Positions 45,540 to 58,100 are shown, counted from the stretch's first letter. The stretch is DNA of 64,000 bases from Isoetes taiwanensis (GCA_021234155.1 JAJEKV010000750.1:33804-97803), one strand, 5' to 3'. Notes: generated by a model not told the origin, from the letters alone. Program-made: numbers and translations.

Positions 45540-47850
45540 GAGAACATGAATTAGCCAAAGAAGTTCGGTATTCAGACATTGTCTCCTGACCTAGAAAATG
45601 AAAAAATTAATCTAGGTTCCCGCATTTTGACAATACAATTTGAACATTTTGCAGAATATACGCAATGTGGAAAAGCAAGCTTCTTTGGCTTCAAAGAAAG
45701 CTTTCCCCAAATACATTTTTGTTCTATGCATTATGCATCAACATGCTTGGGAATACAACATGCCAGGGAGCTAACTTCATAGTCATTTAAAATGCCACAA
45801 AAAGTTCATTTAGAAGACCCCAAATGTTAATGCTCTCCATTAAAAACAAGATCATGAATATCATTGGTAAAAAGGGGTGAAAACCTAGTCTAAAAATGTC
45901 ATGAAGAGCAAAATCATGGTGACTGCTGAGCATGAAAAGAATAAGTCTATCATAATGCAAATTATATATGTCTTGAGAACTAATTTTTACGTCACTTTTA
46001 ACGCTCACGAACTTAGATATACAAAACCAATGCTTTTCAATCTTACATGCAAAATGCTTTTTGAACCCCCAAGGTAGACTTGAGACAATTTTAGGCAATA
46101 CAATTCGGCAAAACGTTAACAAATTGAAGATAATTTCAAAAACCAAGCTTTACAAAATTGGTGAACAAACCTTTGTGGTTCAAGAAACATCAATCTGCAC
46201 CTTTACAAATTTGAAGAAACACATTCATGTAAAAGTCAAAGCAATGGAAATTTTTCTAAGATAAAAGTCTTATTACATGCTACATTTACTCCCTCACATA
46301 CATGTAACAATCATTTTGCATCAAATTACATCCCAAGTGAAGGATTACATATTTTTAATCAAAAAGCCTTTAATTTTGCCTGAAATTACATTAGTGGAAA
46401 TTTAGCATTATGCTCATAATGGACCGCGAATTTAGTAATCCGCGTCATGAGAAAAACCAAAATATAAAGCTTGTAATTATGGGGGTTTTCTTTTGTGTTT
46501 TGTACTTTTCACTAAGGTTTTCCTATGATTTAATACCCAAATGGATGTTTGAAATCTCCTACAATTTTAGCCTTTTTTTGGTGGTCAACAACCAATGGCA
46601 AACAACAAAAGCCCTTTTTTGATAGATGTGGTGCATGCATTCATCAATGGCTCACAACAAAAGCTCTTTTTTTTGTGTGTGTGGTGTATGCATCACAACA
46701 AAAGCCCTCTTTGTGTGTGTGATATCATTGGGCACATGAAGGGGGTGAAAAAGTGCACGAATCAAAAAGAAATTTCTTATCAAACTTTTGATATATAGTG
46801 TTTGAGATGATTTTTATAATGTTGGCATAGAAAGAAAAGGAATCTTTTTGATAGTGTATCATGGATATGTTTGGTTAAGTTATCTATGTCTAAAACAGCA
46901 ATTTTCGGGTTTGGTATTTTAACATACCAGCTGATTAATCTGAGTTGGCTATTGATATTGTTTTATGGCTCAAATTGATGAAGCTGTCACAAAAAAACCA
47001 TGCATTTTTAGATTTTGAGGCTTCTAGATCCTTGTGCTAACATTATTAAAAAGTTGCTACTTTGGTTTCTCACCACAAGAATCCATGGAGGCCAAAGGTT
47101 CTTAACGTTAAATTGGTTGAAAAATGTTTGTGTATGGGTCCAAAAAACTTTATGACTTCGAATAATGGGATCAATCTGCTCTATCTTTATGGTAACTTTT
47201 TACTTATGTTCTATTTGTTTTATTGTGATGAAATTCAAAAGCAAGATGACTTTCCTCAAATGAATTCTAGTTTTTTCTTTTGAATTCTAAAATTTTTGTC
47301 TCACGGGGAGGGGGGTTGATGTTTTATGTCTTGCTGTAATCTAAATTTCTTGGAAGAATGGATTAACATATGACATATAAAATTAAACCCTCACATATCT
47401 ATTATTAACAGTGGTTCAAACTTGATATTAATTTTGGGTCCAACACAAATTAAATCCCTTAAATTTTGGTTTTGCATATTTCTTCCTTAAAAAGCCCTCA
47501 TAATTGTATTTTTTGAAATCAACACTATATAGTATTCTCGCTTTTGAAATCTTATAGTATTTTGTGAATCTTGTTATACAAGATAGCAAATTTTGTGGCT
47601 CATACCCCACAAAGCAGGAACTGGACCGCATGTAGATTAAGGAATAAGGGGTGAATATATGCTATCCAGCGTTTCTCTGGTGCCTGAGTCACACCCGTGT
47701 GGTGAATATGCACCAAAACCAAAGGGGGTTTAAGGGGATTTTAATTTAAATGTGTTGGACCCAATGGTTGTGTTAATTAATGTCAATGGTAGTTATGTGT
47801 TGGTTGTTAATATGGATATGTTATGTGTAAAAAATATATGTTGATGTTAA
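45540..47850. other. AT-rich non-coding
   Basis: No gene recognised. A loose repeat around CAACAAAAGCCCTTTTTT occurs at about 46600-46720 (three copies). Confidence 0.5.
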
Positions 47851-47851
47851 C

Positions 47852-48910
47852 AGGAAGGAAGGAAGGAAGGAAGGTTCTTTTATCGTCCATGAGGCCAATC
47901 GGCCTATGGGACCCAAATTACCATGCATTGCGGCAAGCCGTTGCTACCTCGGATTAAAAAACCCCCTTATGAGAAAAACCATCGCTGACAACAACCTGGC
48001 GGGCATACACATAAATATACATATACACATGAATTTTGGCACCTCGGATAGGAAAGTAGGTGAGTTTTGCGAGATCCAAAACCTCACGGAGGTATGAGCC
48101 AAGGGATCAAACTAGCGGCGTCTTGAGTAGCTTTATTGCGGGGGGCAAACTAGGTCGCACCAAGAGAAGAGAATGTAGCGAGCGAATCGATTATAGGGCC
48201 GACTCACGGAAGGCATGGCTTTCATCCTCAACAACCCCTAGTGAGCAATGACAAAGCCCGGAACCGGCACGGCTCTCCAACCCAGGCCGTCTCATATAAG
48301 ATGGTGGGCCCCTATTCTCAAATGGGACCTGATGATCCCTACGGCTTCTTCATGGGCAACCGAGAACGCTTGTGTAGAGTTGTGGGTCTCGAACCGGGGT
48401 GGGGTTTGTCTTTGTTTGTAGTGTGCCATCTTTACTGTTCGAGCATGGTGGTCCCAGAGCTTCCCGAAACAAGAGTCCAAGTACCCCTCGGCCCTATCCC
48501 TACGTCTGCGGCGTGCACTGGGCGCACCTATTTGGCGTCTACATTCGGTAGCAAATTAACTGGGCTCTCTTGTCCTTCCAACAAGCCCGAGGGTCATTGC
48601 GGGCTCATCGCCCTGGCGTAAGCCAAGTGCGGGGAGCCGAAAGTGTAAGCCCATCCGGCCACCTTACGGAAATAAACAATGTGTCTATCGAGGGGCATGC
48701 TGCGGGGGCATGAATCTGTCTCCGCAACAAGATCGATATGGGCGAGGGCTTGACCCCAAGTGCCCGCGTCAAAAATGCCTTCTGGACCTGCTCTAAGTTG
48801 TTCCAAGTCGCCAAAGACACCATTGGGCCCCACACCTCGACCCCATCTGGAAGAATCGGCTCCACCGAAGGCACGGAACAAATGTATTTGGTGGCCCGAT
48901 CATACAACCC
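47852..48910 (-). mobile_element. LINE copy C, 5'-truncated, (TTCC)n tail
   Basis: Minus-strand C-terminal ORF2 pieces: LPDGVEVWGPMVSLATWNNL then EQVQKAFLTRALGVKPSP (48850-48730), FGKLWDHHARTVKMAHYKQR (about 48475-48415). The 3' UTR contains TGGGTCCCATAGGCCGATTG (47890-47912) and the tail is (TTCC)n at 47852-47874. The 5' end lies near 48910. Confidence 0.8.
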
Positions 48911-49089
48911 ATACTGTGACTATTGTTTTGCATTGCGTACAACGCCTTCCAACCTGCGGTCACCCGAAGGCGAATGGATGCACCCCAATACGGATGAAAA
49001 AATAAAAATCCTGAAACCATAGACTATATATCCCTAAAACAATTGACTGGGTTGTTATACAAAAAAAAACATAGATTCAAGATAAAAGT

Positions 49090-49430
49090 TTATCACATTA
49101 GCTCACTGGGTACATTGATTAAGTAGTCTTATCAGGATATTGAGTTATTTTGATAGAGGTTCAAGCCCCCGTATTTCATATTCTATAATCTTAGGCAAAG
49201 CCGTATAGAGGTTCGACATTCCCTCAAAACCTTAGGCGAAATCGTATTTCCTATTTCAAAATCATAGGCACCTCCAATCGTAAATGACTATAGGCGAAAT
49301 GAGAGGTGCTCAGGGGGTCCAAGATACGATCTGGGTCGTAGGATCGACGAATCTGATGACTGTGGTAGTCCAGGGTGCACCTCGTTTAGATGCGACATAA
49401 TCAGGTAAACAACAACAGCAACATCAATAC
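49090..49430 (+). mobile_element. Possible tRNA-derived SINE
   Basis: TAGCTCACTGG (49099-49109) is an excellent Pol III A box and GGTTCAAGCC (49158-49167) a B box, 48 nt apart. The body continues with internal AGGCGAAATCG-like repeats and ends near AAACAACAACAGCAACA (49407-49423), a tail type seen in plant SINEs. No target duplication was found, so limits are approximate. Confidence 0.45.
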
Positions 49431-49439
49431 TACCTCACA

Positions 49440-50990
49440 AATATGATTCTAAGCAACTAAGCCTACTTTGTTATAAATCCTAGGGACAATGATGCTCCAT
49501 AGAAACATTCAATAACTTAGAATAATAACCCAAAGAGAAGGTTGTTGTCACTACTCTATCTCATTAAGATTTAACTTAGCCTTGAGAGGAGGACCATGAT
49601 CAGGAACCTCTCTAAGTTCAAGTGTGAAGGCAACTTCAAGCAGTTCTTTTGAGCAGATTTCAGAAGCTATTCTTTGAATTATTAAAAAATATTATGCGAA
49701 TTCATAGCATATCCAAGAGCTAGCAAATTGAAAAGACTTGTTGATGTCTAGAATTTGCTGAAAGACATATATGGAGCGCATGATTCACGACCAAAGGTGC
49801 TTGTCAAGGCAAGCAGCACACATAATGCTATTGATACCAGAGAATGTACACAGAAGAGAAGAAAAGTGCAGCCAGAATTGTCCAATGATGCCAGAAGTAT
49901 GCTCATCAATATGTTGATTTTGTCTCCACTTAAACGAACATTGCATGTCAGAAACATACTTTATTGTTGTACATTTGGATGCTCCAATCATAATCAATCA
50001 CAACTCTTATCCATGTATCTTTGACTGTCTCATTGGACTTCTGTTGCGAGCTATATGAGCATGAATCAATGAATGCAACATGAAAATGCATATTGAATTA
50101 TTCATTCTGAATGTCCAAATCCGCATGCACAATCATGCAATGACATCTGAGAATAACTTTAATGAGGACAGTAAGAGCATTCTCAACATGAATATAATCT
50201 TTTTTTGAAACAATCTGAAATAACCATATCAAAATATGCATATCTACCAGAGATGTATAGTTGATTACTCCCAGAACATAGATGACTCTAGAATGTCAAA
50301 ACATGTACAACAAGTTTTTGAATAACGTATTGGGCATGAAATATACCTCCAAAATGTCTTGGCTTACAGCTCCCTCCAACTCTTAAGCAATTGAAAAGAT
50401 TCTGCCTTGCCAAATTTGCAGCTTGCACAATAGCCAGAACACAACCACAGAATCTTATATCCATTAGCAAACTATTCTGGTGGCCGAAGCGACCTTGCAA
50501 ATACAGGTGAATAGAAAACAAAAAAACCTTGTAGATTGAAGACAAACTTGAACTATTCTTATTACCAAATTTGATAAAGGCCACTAAAATCAAGTTTTTG
50601 AGCCTCTAGAAATGGTAAAAACATAAAACTAGGATTGGAGGGCAGGAGACTCGGATCTGTCTACATATAAATGCTCAACGCGCCTTGAAGCTTGTCAAAA
50701 TAAGCGAAGTCAATGGTCAGAATTGTAAATAGAGACGGATCTATACTTTTCAGAATTATAATAGGGTGATAATATCCTTTGATGCTTTGCTTATAGTGCA
50801 AGGAGTCATGCCACGACAATACTCTAATGCTCTGCTGGTGCAAGGATTCGTGGCATGGCATGCATCCGATTGGAAAAAACTTGAACGCAGGAATAGAAAT
50901 AGGTTGAAGATTTTTAATCACGCCCGAATTAAAAAAAAAATGATTTCTGGAACATCGACTATTCTTCGCGGCAGCCAAAACTTTCGAAAC
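49440..50990. other. Non-coding, nothing recognised
   Basis: No gene or element recognised; a 101-codon minus frame at 50288-50593 has no family features. Confidence 0.45.
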
Positions 50991-50995
50991 CTTAA

Positions 50996-52060
50996 ATAGA
51001 ATAGAATAGAGTTTTTATTATCCACGGAGACCAATTGGCCTATGGGACCCAACATGAGGCGCGACAAACATATTACTGTCCGGGTTAAAAAAAAAACCAT
51101 GCCCGCCCTAAAGGATTGTTTGAGGGAAAAATGGTGACAAGAATAGGCTTGTTGTCAAACTGTACAAATATAAAAATAATATAAACAGAAATATATACAT
51201 GTATCAGGTAAGTGCCCGAGGGCCGAGCTAATCTCGGTGATCCATGATCTCTTGAATATATGAGCCCAACCTTCGTACCGAGCTCGTGCTCAGCATCTCA
51301 TGCAAGGGCTGGCCATGATGGACCAGCTCAGCATAGCGTATTCGAACGTTATAACGGGACAACTCTGAAGGGTGTGGCATTCGTCTTCCACAGCTCCAAC
51401 CTGACAGCATTGACAAAGCCTCTCCTGACGCAGCTCCCCAACCCATCTCCCTAACTCAATTCGGAGATGGTGCGCACATGTGCGGATAGAGACAATGGAT
51501 CTGCGCTTTTTCATGGGTAGATGAGTGCGCAGGTAGCATTGCGGGCCCCGCTCCAACCTGGGATTTATGTGGCATTGATAATGTGCCGTTTTGACCTGTT
51601 CAAGGGTGCTGACATCCCATAGCTTACTGAGGAAGCATACATCAAGGTACTGTCTGAGACTGCGGCGATCTGCCTCTGTTTGCACTTGGATACACCTGTG
51701 CTCCTGCACATTCCATCTGGTCAGCCACTGAGCTCTCTTTTTCTGCCAGCAGGCTTTTAGGCGTCGAGGCCCCATAGGCCCCATTGCCATAGTGTAAGTG
51801 AGGTGAAGGAGACGAGTATCGTCTATGCTGACCATCTTTTGGAAGTAGATGATGTGTCTGTCATGGGCCCTCTTTGAAGAGGCAAGAAACCTGTTTCCTG
51901 CAACAGTATCTGGTATGGGACTGTGGACTTCACCCTCAGGGCTCGTGCCAAGAAAGCTTTCTGCACCTGCTCCAAGTCATTCCAAGTGGCGAGGGAAATC
52001 ACTGTGCCCCAGACCTCGACCCCATACAAAAGCACAAGTTCTACTAGCACCTTGAATAGG
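50996..52060 (-). mobile_element. LINE copy D, 5'-truncated, (TATTC)n tail
   Basis: Minus strand: FKVLVELVLLYGVEVWGTVI then SLATWNDLEQVQKAFLARAL (52055-51930). Then 51835-51290 is an open C-terminal part with FLSKLWDVSTLEQVKTAHYQ, RTCAHHLRIELGRWVGELRQ and a zinc-like ERLCQCCQVGAVEDECHTLQ plus SCP. The 3' UTR has GGGTCCCATAGGCCAATTGG (51030-51052) and the tail is (TATTC)n (50996-51011). The two open parts are offset by a frameshift near 51830. Confidence 0.85.
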
Positions 52061-52659
52061 TGCGATTGGTGCGATTGAATAGCTCGCAGCCGGATGGAAT
52101 TGTTCCAGTTAATGGCATAGGAATGAGAACCATAGGCATCAGCCATTCCCCTGTGATAGTAGTAGCAACCCCTGTAGAAATCGAATTGCTGCTCTGTCAT
52201 ATTACTGCCAAATCTTTCTAAAAACCACCACAACTCATGCATCAGGTAAGTGCCTCTGCAGAACTCAATGGTCCAGTCAACCTGTCTATCAGGAATATCA
52301 AGAATGTACACATCAGTTCTGCCTCTAATTAGACCTGTCCAAAGACCCTCTGTATACTCAATGTCATAGTCAATCAGCTGTTCAACATAAATCTGATATT
52401 CATGTGTGAGATCTCTCCTGAGGTTGTTCATGTAATCTGATAGATAAAATGTCACTGTTAGCAAATTCATCATGACAATGTAATCTAAACAAGTTAAAAG
52501 GACCATTGAAGACTCCCAAATTATTCCATCTTTCCTGAAAGTGGATGTCTCTTTTGTTACAAGTGGCTGACAGCTCCATATCATAAATAATATGCAATTT
52601 AATCCAAGTACATGAAACTGAATGCTGGCCATGTAAACATCTATTTCTATGCTTCCCAA
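52061..52659 (-). CDS. Orphan open frame upstream of LINE copy D
   Basis: From ATG 52659 about 200 codons stay open and then run into the LINE frame. The product includes EGLWTGLIRGRTDVYILDIP and FDFYRGCYYYHRGMADAYGS, is Tyr/Asp-rich with a hydrophobic N-terminal third, and resembles no family I know. It is not LINE sequence by comparison with copy C. It may be a host exon into which the LINE inserted, or unknown element sequence; low confidence as a protein. Confidence 0.3.
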
Positions 52660-52672
52660 TGTTCCATAACAC

Positions 52673-53160
52673 TACAAGAGAAGGGGTCCATTAGTGTCAC
52701 CAAAACATCACCACAATATTGAAAAGTGTACACTATGACATTATTAGTGACATTTTTACAGAAGTGATGCTATAGGTGCCACAATTTGTGTCACCTATAG
52801 CCTCACTCTTTGTGTCTCCAACAATGTCAGTAACTTGGTTATGACGCTATAGATGTTGCTATTAGCTAGTGTCACCAGTTGGTGCACATATAGCATCAGT
52901 GTTAGTGTCAGTGCCTACTGGTGACGTTATAGGTGGTGTTATTAGCATCATATATAGTGTCAGTAGTTCTCACACGAATAACATCAGTCTCAGTGTCATT
53001 GTCCATCAGTGACGTTATAAGTGTTGTTATTAGCATCAAATATAGAGTCAGTAGTTGCTACATATATAAGATCAGTGTTAGGGTCAGAACCCACTAGTGA
53101 CATTATAGGTAGTGTTATTAGCATCAAATATAATAGCACCTTTAGTGTCACACCTTTTGT
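52673..53160 (+). mobile_element. CACTA-type transposon terminus with subterminal repeats
   Basis: Begins CACTACAAGAGAAGGGG, a typical plant CACTA (En/Spm) end. It continues with about four units of about 90 bp rich in AGTGTCA and GTGACGTTATAGGTG (in both orientations), as expected of subterminal transposase-binding arrays. No transposase gene is present. A 3-bp target duplication could not be confirmed. Confidence 0.7.
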
Positions 53161-53179
53161 CAATGTTTGGGTGGTCATT

Positions 53180-53370
53180 AGCGTACGGCCCCCCGGGGGA
53201 GCACTGCCAGGACAGGCTACCTCGGGAACTTTTTTGGGGTCCGTCTCCTGGGGTCGGGACTTCCCCTCTGGTGAGGTGCCCGGGCAAAGTCCTGGCCTTG
53301 TTTGGCTTGGGGAAGGGTGCCAGTCATGCTTGCTCCACAACAGGCTGCCCGGACCGTTCTAATGCTAACT
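53180..53370. other. GC-rich insert of unknown identity
   Basis: A sharp GC-rich block (CCCCCCGGGGGAG ... GGCTGCCCGGACCG) next to the CACTA subterminal array. All frames are Pro/Gly-rich and unconvincing. Confidence 0.4.
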
Positions 53371-53843
53371 CTTTGATCTGAACCTTATTTGCTAATTTAT
53401 GGAAAATATTTGGCCTACAAAGTATCTAAAACCATTGGTTATGCAGGCACTCGACATGGAATAAAATTCCTTTGCATTTCTTGAATGGCATACATACCAC
53501 CATGTCAAACGTCTATTTGTGCACTTCATGGAGGAAGTTTATGTGGGCACACAACACTAGGATGTTGGCCCTAATTTATAAAGGCACCAATTTATAAAGG
53601 CATAGTTGTAAATCCAACACAATACACATGACACTATCTTAATCTTAACATATATAATTATTATAGGATGCTTCTATGATCACGACACGTTAGCTATTTT
53701 CGTGCGCAACACTTCTATTATAATTTTTTTGACACGTTGCATTCCAAGGTAAAGCAAAGATCTGCTGGCTACGACAACCATCACCAGATTAGGGGAAGGA
53801 TACGGTTCTCCAGATATGGTTCCTGGTTCCTGGATTAGTTTGA

Positions 53844-54010
53844 AGAATAGAATAGAATAGAATAGTTTTTTTAACGTCCACGAAGACCAATAGGTCATGG
53901 GACCCATACAATGGGCTAGTACAATCATTACTACTAGGATTAAAAAACCCCTGCCTCGAAAGGTTTTCAAGGGAAAAACCTTTGCAGTAATGATGATACT
54001 AGACAAACAG
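53844..54010 (-). mobile_element. LINE 3' end, copy E, (TATTC)n tail
   Basis: Only the shared 3' UTR remains (TGGGTCCCATGACCTATTGG on the minus strand, 53887-53910), with a TATTC pentamer tail at 53844-53865. Confidence 0.7.
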
Positions 54011-54415
54011 AGATAATGATGAAGAAGCAAATAGGGGAAGAGGGGGAAAGAGGCCCTTTTTTGCATGAAAAAAAAAAAACCCTTGGGACCTATATAATGC
54101 ACCCAAATGAGGAATCCAAGCAAAATCGTTTTGTAAATTAAAGTTATAAACACCTATTACCCACCCCATGTTTTCCACATTTCTCTTCCCATAGTTCTTG
54201 GATTCTCTTGAAGACCCATAACTAAAAATTCAATGGTCCTAAATGGAAAGTCCTCAGAATTGCTTGCATCAAATATAACTCCTTCTATATGCACTAACAT
54301 TCAGAACATTCCAATACTAACATCAATGGGTTGTTTATTAGAAATTTTTTCACCTTGAAATGCCCAATGAATTTAGAAAAAAAACACCTTCACTAGGTTC
54401 ATGCCATGACAAAAA

Positions 54416-54540
54416 CATGTTCAGAATAATGGGGGGTTCTAACCGACACCAAGCCAGTAAACAAAAATGTTCTCGACGATTGTTCAGAATACTTGGGGGT
54501 TCTAACTGACACCAAGCCAGTAAAGAGAAATGTTCGCGGC
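54416..54540. repeat. 64-bp tandem duplication
   Basis: TGTTCAGAATA-T-GGGGGTTCTAAC-GACACCAAGCCAGTAAA occurs twice (about 54417 and 54480). It lies directly inside the CACTA-like end at 54574. Confidence 0.9.
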
Positions 54541-54574
54541 GGCCTTGGCCGCCGCAATAAATTTCTTGTAGTGA
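54416..54574 (-). mobile_element. CACTA-type right terminus
   Basis: Reading inward on the minus strand: CACTACAAGAAATTTATTGC (54574-54555), then a GC palindrome GGCGGCCAAGGCCGCC. It shares only the first 10 bases with the end at 52673 and has different subterminal sequence, so it may belong to another CACTA family. Confidence 0.6.
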
Positions 54575-54923
54575 TTATTGGGACTTCAGGTGTGCACATA
54601 ACACTAGGAAAAGGATCTTTCTGAATTAAATGCCATGGCTTAGGGAAAGTGGAACGATCCTTGAACTGATTTTTATTGGCTTTGTTTTTCTAGCCTTAAC
54701 TTATAAATTGGAACTTGTTATCAGCACACTAGGCACACATTTGGCTAACACTTGGTCTATCGAGGGCAAAAAATTGCTTTGTGGGGTACATTATGCAGAT
54801 ATAGTTGCAGATATATGTTTGACTTACTTCTCAAAGGAAGGAAGCAAGTAGGAAATGGAATTCAGATGCATGTGTTTGACCATGCATGCATTGCATCCAG
54901 AACCATAAATCTCTGTCAAGTGC

Positions 54924-55035
54924 AAGGAAGGAAGGAAGATATTTTTATCGTCCACGGAGACCAATCGGTCTATGGGACCCAATACAAAAACGCAGCAAGC
55001 GGATTACTACCCGGATTAAAGGGGACTTCCTAGCT
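54924..55035 (-). mobile_element. LINE 3' end, copy F, (TTCC)n tail
   Basis: About 110 bp of the shared 3' UTR (TGGGTCCCATAGACCGATTG, 54960-54982) and a (TTCC)n tail at 54924-54938. The most severely truncated copy. Confidence 0.75.
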
Positions 55036-55039
55036 ATGC

Positions 55040-57500
55040 TCAAACAGTATACATGTTGTTCAAATTTGAACCACTGTAGACCTATGGTAATATTGGTGCT
55101 TAATTTTGTCGTAGGTCGAAAACTCTTCTGAAGAAGGTAATAGATTAAAGTTTCTAAAGCATTAGTGATACATTGTATCTAGAGTAACTTGTAGATCAAT
55201 GTTTTTTTTTTGTCCTAATATGCATCGAATATTTCTAAGATGGTGAAAATCGGTCTCTAACAGGTCAGCAACATAAATTTGAGATAACGGACTCATGGGT
55301 CGTGGAAAATTTCCAAAATTTAGGGTTAGGGTTGAAAGTTCTAAACCCTAACAAAAACTGAAACGTAGGCGCTGCTGGCAGTTCCAGATATGGCAGATCC
55401 GACCTTCATTTTTCATCTTTAATCTTCTGTGGTGGAGATGTCCTTAGAAGTCTGGCCTGTTGTAAGATGTGATGGCATAAACAGGTACGATTTCTGCCAA
55501 ATCCGACCTGTTGCAAGATGAGATGGCATAGCGGCTAAGATTCTAGCTTTCATGCAAAGTTTTGCTGTATAAATACAAGTTTAGGATTATAGACCCTTTC
55601 GTTTGATACAGAAGTAGACTTGCCTGCACTATGCAGAATGGAAAATGCGCCCATAGGACAATCCAGCAAACCTTTTTTAGAAAAGATTGTAAATAGATAC
55701 AATCTGGTACAATCTGGTTGTGTTATTGAGCTGTACTTCAATTGCTGGCTTCATCAAACCAAGCACCGTCATCAAAAAGTTCGTGGCAATAGTGGTCTGC
55801 CTTAGGCCACATCAAACAATGACAGCACCAGCATGGATGATTCTCCTGTGGCAAAGGAGCAGAATGCAACAAATGAACAAGATCCGGAAAATGAGGATCC
55901 CATCCAGCTTAATCAAGTTTTAACAATAGAAGTATATCTAACTACTTTACATGCTGGATTTCATGTTTTCGGTTCTAGGTTTGCTCTAATTTCTTCAAAC
56001 GGATATAGGCAGCTGCAAACCTCTTGCTTTCCCAGGTAATTCAGGTAAGAAATAGCATTCATGTTCCTCAGATCATTTTAGGGGAAAAATACAGGTGCAA
56101 GGATGGGTTGATTAGATGTACGAATTGGATATGCAGACAGAAAAATTATTAGAACTTGGCAAATTTAGATATAACAAACAAGAACTGGTCTTGAGTGTAC
56201 AGCTCCATAAGATGAAGGCCTGATGGATTCTTATTTCATGGACTTTATGTTCTCTTTTTAAGTATAGCTTATATGGTATAGCTTATGCAACCGTTGATTT
56301 CATTGAGAAGCTTATTATATAAGGAGATCTTCGTTTGCAATGCTTCGTGCGAAGCCTCAGCAGAAAGCATGCACAGCCTTATGTAATGGAGATTGATTGT
56401 GCCTGGACTGTTCCAGTAGTAGCAGACGACGACTTCTCCACCCTTCCCTTCCCACCCCTCCCCCCCGTGTTCCTAATTCCTGTACAGTCATTGAAGACTG
56501 CGTGGCACTAGTATCCTGACAGGTCGGGTAGCCTGTGTCTTGCATGTTTCTATGTTTTCATGAGGAAGACGAGGTCCATATTTGTGGCAACTAAGTTTGA
56601 GACTATCTCCCTTCTGTCGTGGAAATTCCCAACAATTCCATGAGACCATGCGGAAGCACAATTCCGATTTGTGGGCAGCATCTACAGATTCAGTAGTGGC
56701 AACAAAAAAGGAAGGCGGTAGAAGTGGAAACAACATGCAGTGTGCATGCAATAGCATGTGAGGCAACCGGAGCAAGGTGTGCGACTATAACAAGCAAAGC
56801 AGGGGCATGGCCAGGAGCAGCTGGAGCCTCGACAAAAAGGCACCAAGGATTTGCATCATTTGTAGCAGCGTTTGGTAGCTGAGAGATATGCATCTTGCTC
56901 CGAATTAGTTCTGCAGCTCTCTCCTGTCTGCCGATGATCTTAACTTTGGCCAAATTGTGCCTGTGCTCTTCTTATTGTGCTGGAGTCAGATCTTTGTCAC
57001 AATATACAGGACGGTTCCCTTCAACTGCTTGCCCTGACGCAAGCTAGCTGCTTATACTTATACATCCTTGACTGTGAATGTGACCATCCAAGGGCGATCG
57101 GGGCACTGGATGCCATGACGGCTCACCTTAACAATGTGCACTGGCGTATGGAATGTCATTCGGGCGAGGATCAACATCTAGAGCCGGTTGATGAGGTTCT
57201 CACCTGCTTCTTCTATTAGACCATGTACCACCACATTATAGCTTGGCTTCTATGTCTTAGCTCCTGAGTTTTCTGATCATGTCAATGCTGACCAGCGCGG
57301 TGGGTGTTGTTTGCATGCAGCAGGATGTGGGTGGTGGCCTGCACTGGGGTAGTAGCAGCATGGGATGACTTGGCAGTGCAATAGTGGGCGACAATGGCTA
57401 ACGTCATGCAGGATCTTAGACGTGTACGGCTGTCATTGCCTGTGCAATGACCTCTCTTTCCTGAAGCTAGGAGCTTAATTATTGTTAGAATCATTGCTAG
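55040..57500. other. Non-coding, nothing firm
   Basis: Short frames only (for example 55833-56039 plus, acidic start). No family recognised. Possible LTR remnants of the Copia relic to the right could not be delimited. Confidence 0.4.
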
Positions 57501-57529
57501 TTCGCCTCTTCATGGAGGCCTTTGCTTTC

Positions 57530-58100
57530 TTGGAGAATGGCAACTCGCAACTCTTGCACCTTTCATTCTCGAGCAACAGAGCTGTGCTCCAGTTTTTGTA
57601 AGTGGGAGTCCAGTGCAGGGTCGACTACTGATGAGGCCACTTCCCATGTCCCGATCCTAATTTGCAGGGCTCTGAGTTATGATTGGCTCTCTTCAAAGGC
57701 GACCTGGACTCTTCACATGATGGCAATGGTCTTCTCAGCTTCCGATCGAAGGCGAGAGATGGGTGCTACCGTCTTCTGCTCAGCACATTGTCTATCCTAT
57801 GTCATGGCTTTCATGGTGGTGGACAGGAAGTCCATGCGGGCCTACAAGTTAGCGAGACCCTGCTTGTCCTGCTGCCTCTCGAAGTGCACCAAGAAGATGT
57901 TGCCTTTCATCTGTTGTGTGTGGGTCCCCATCTCTGCAATCTAATGTTTCTCATTGCCAATTGCTTTCTGAGCACCTGGGGTACTGAGGCCTGCAATTCA
58001 GGCACTTTTACTCTCACAATTCTCACCGAGTTATTTCTAGGCCTCCATCGATATCTGGTTTGAGAGCACATAATCATGGAGATGGAACCCTGCTTGCACA
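57530..58100 (-). pseudogene. Coiled-coil gene relic
   Basis: Minus strand reads EMGTHTQQMKGNIFLVHFER, QQDKQGLANL, stop, ARMDFLSTTMKAMT, stop, DRQCAEQKTVAPISRLRSEA plus EKTIAIM, stop, RVQVAFEESQS, then LQKLEHSSVAREMKGARVAS in one frame, a helical, charge-rich pattern with interspersed stops. Could be an old gene or a retroposed copy; family unknown. Confidence 0.35.

Noticed and set aside
57522-57944. 140-codon plus-strand Cys-rich frame
   Set aside because: The opposite strand reads as a coherent coiled-coil relic; the plus frame looks like its shadow.
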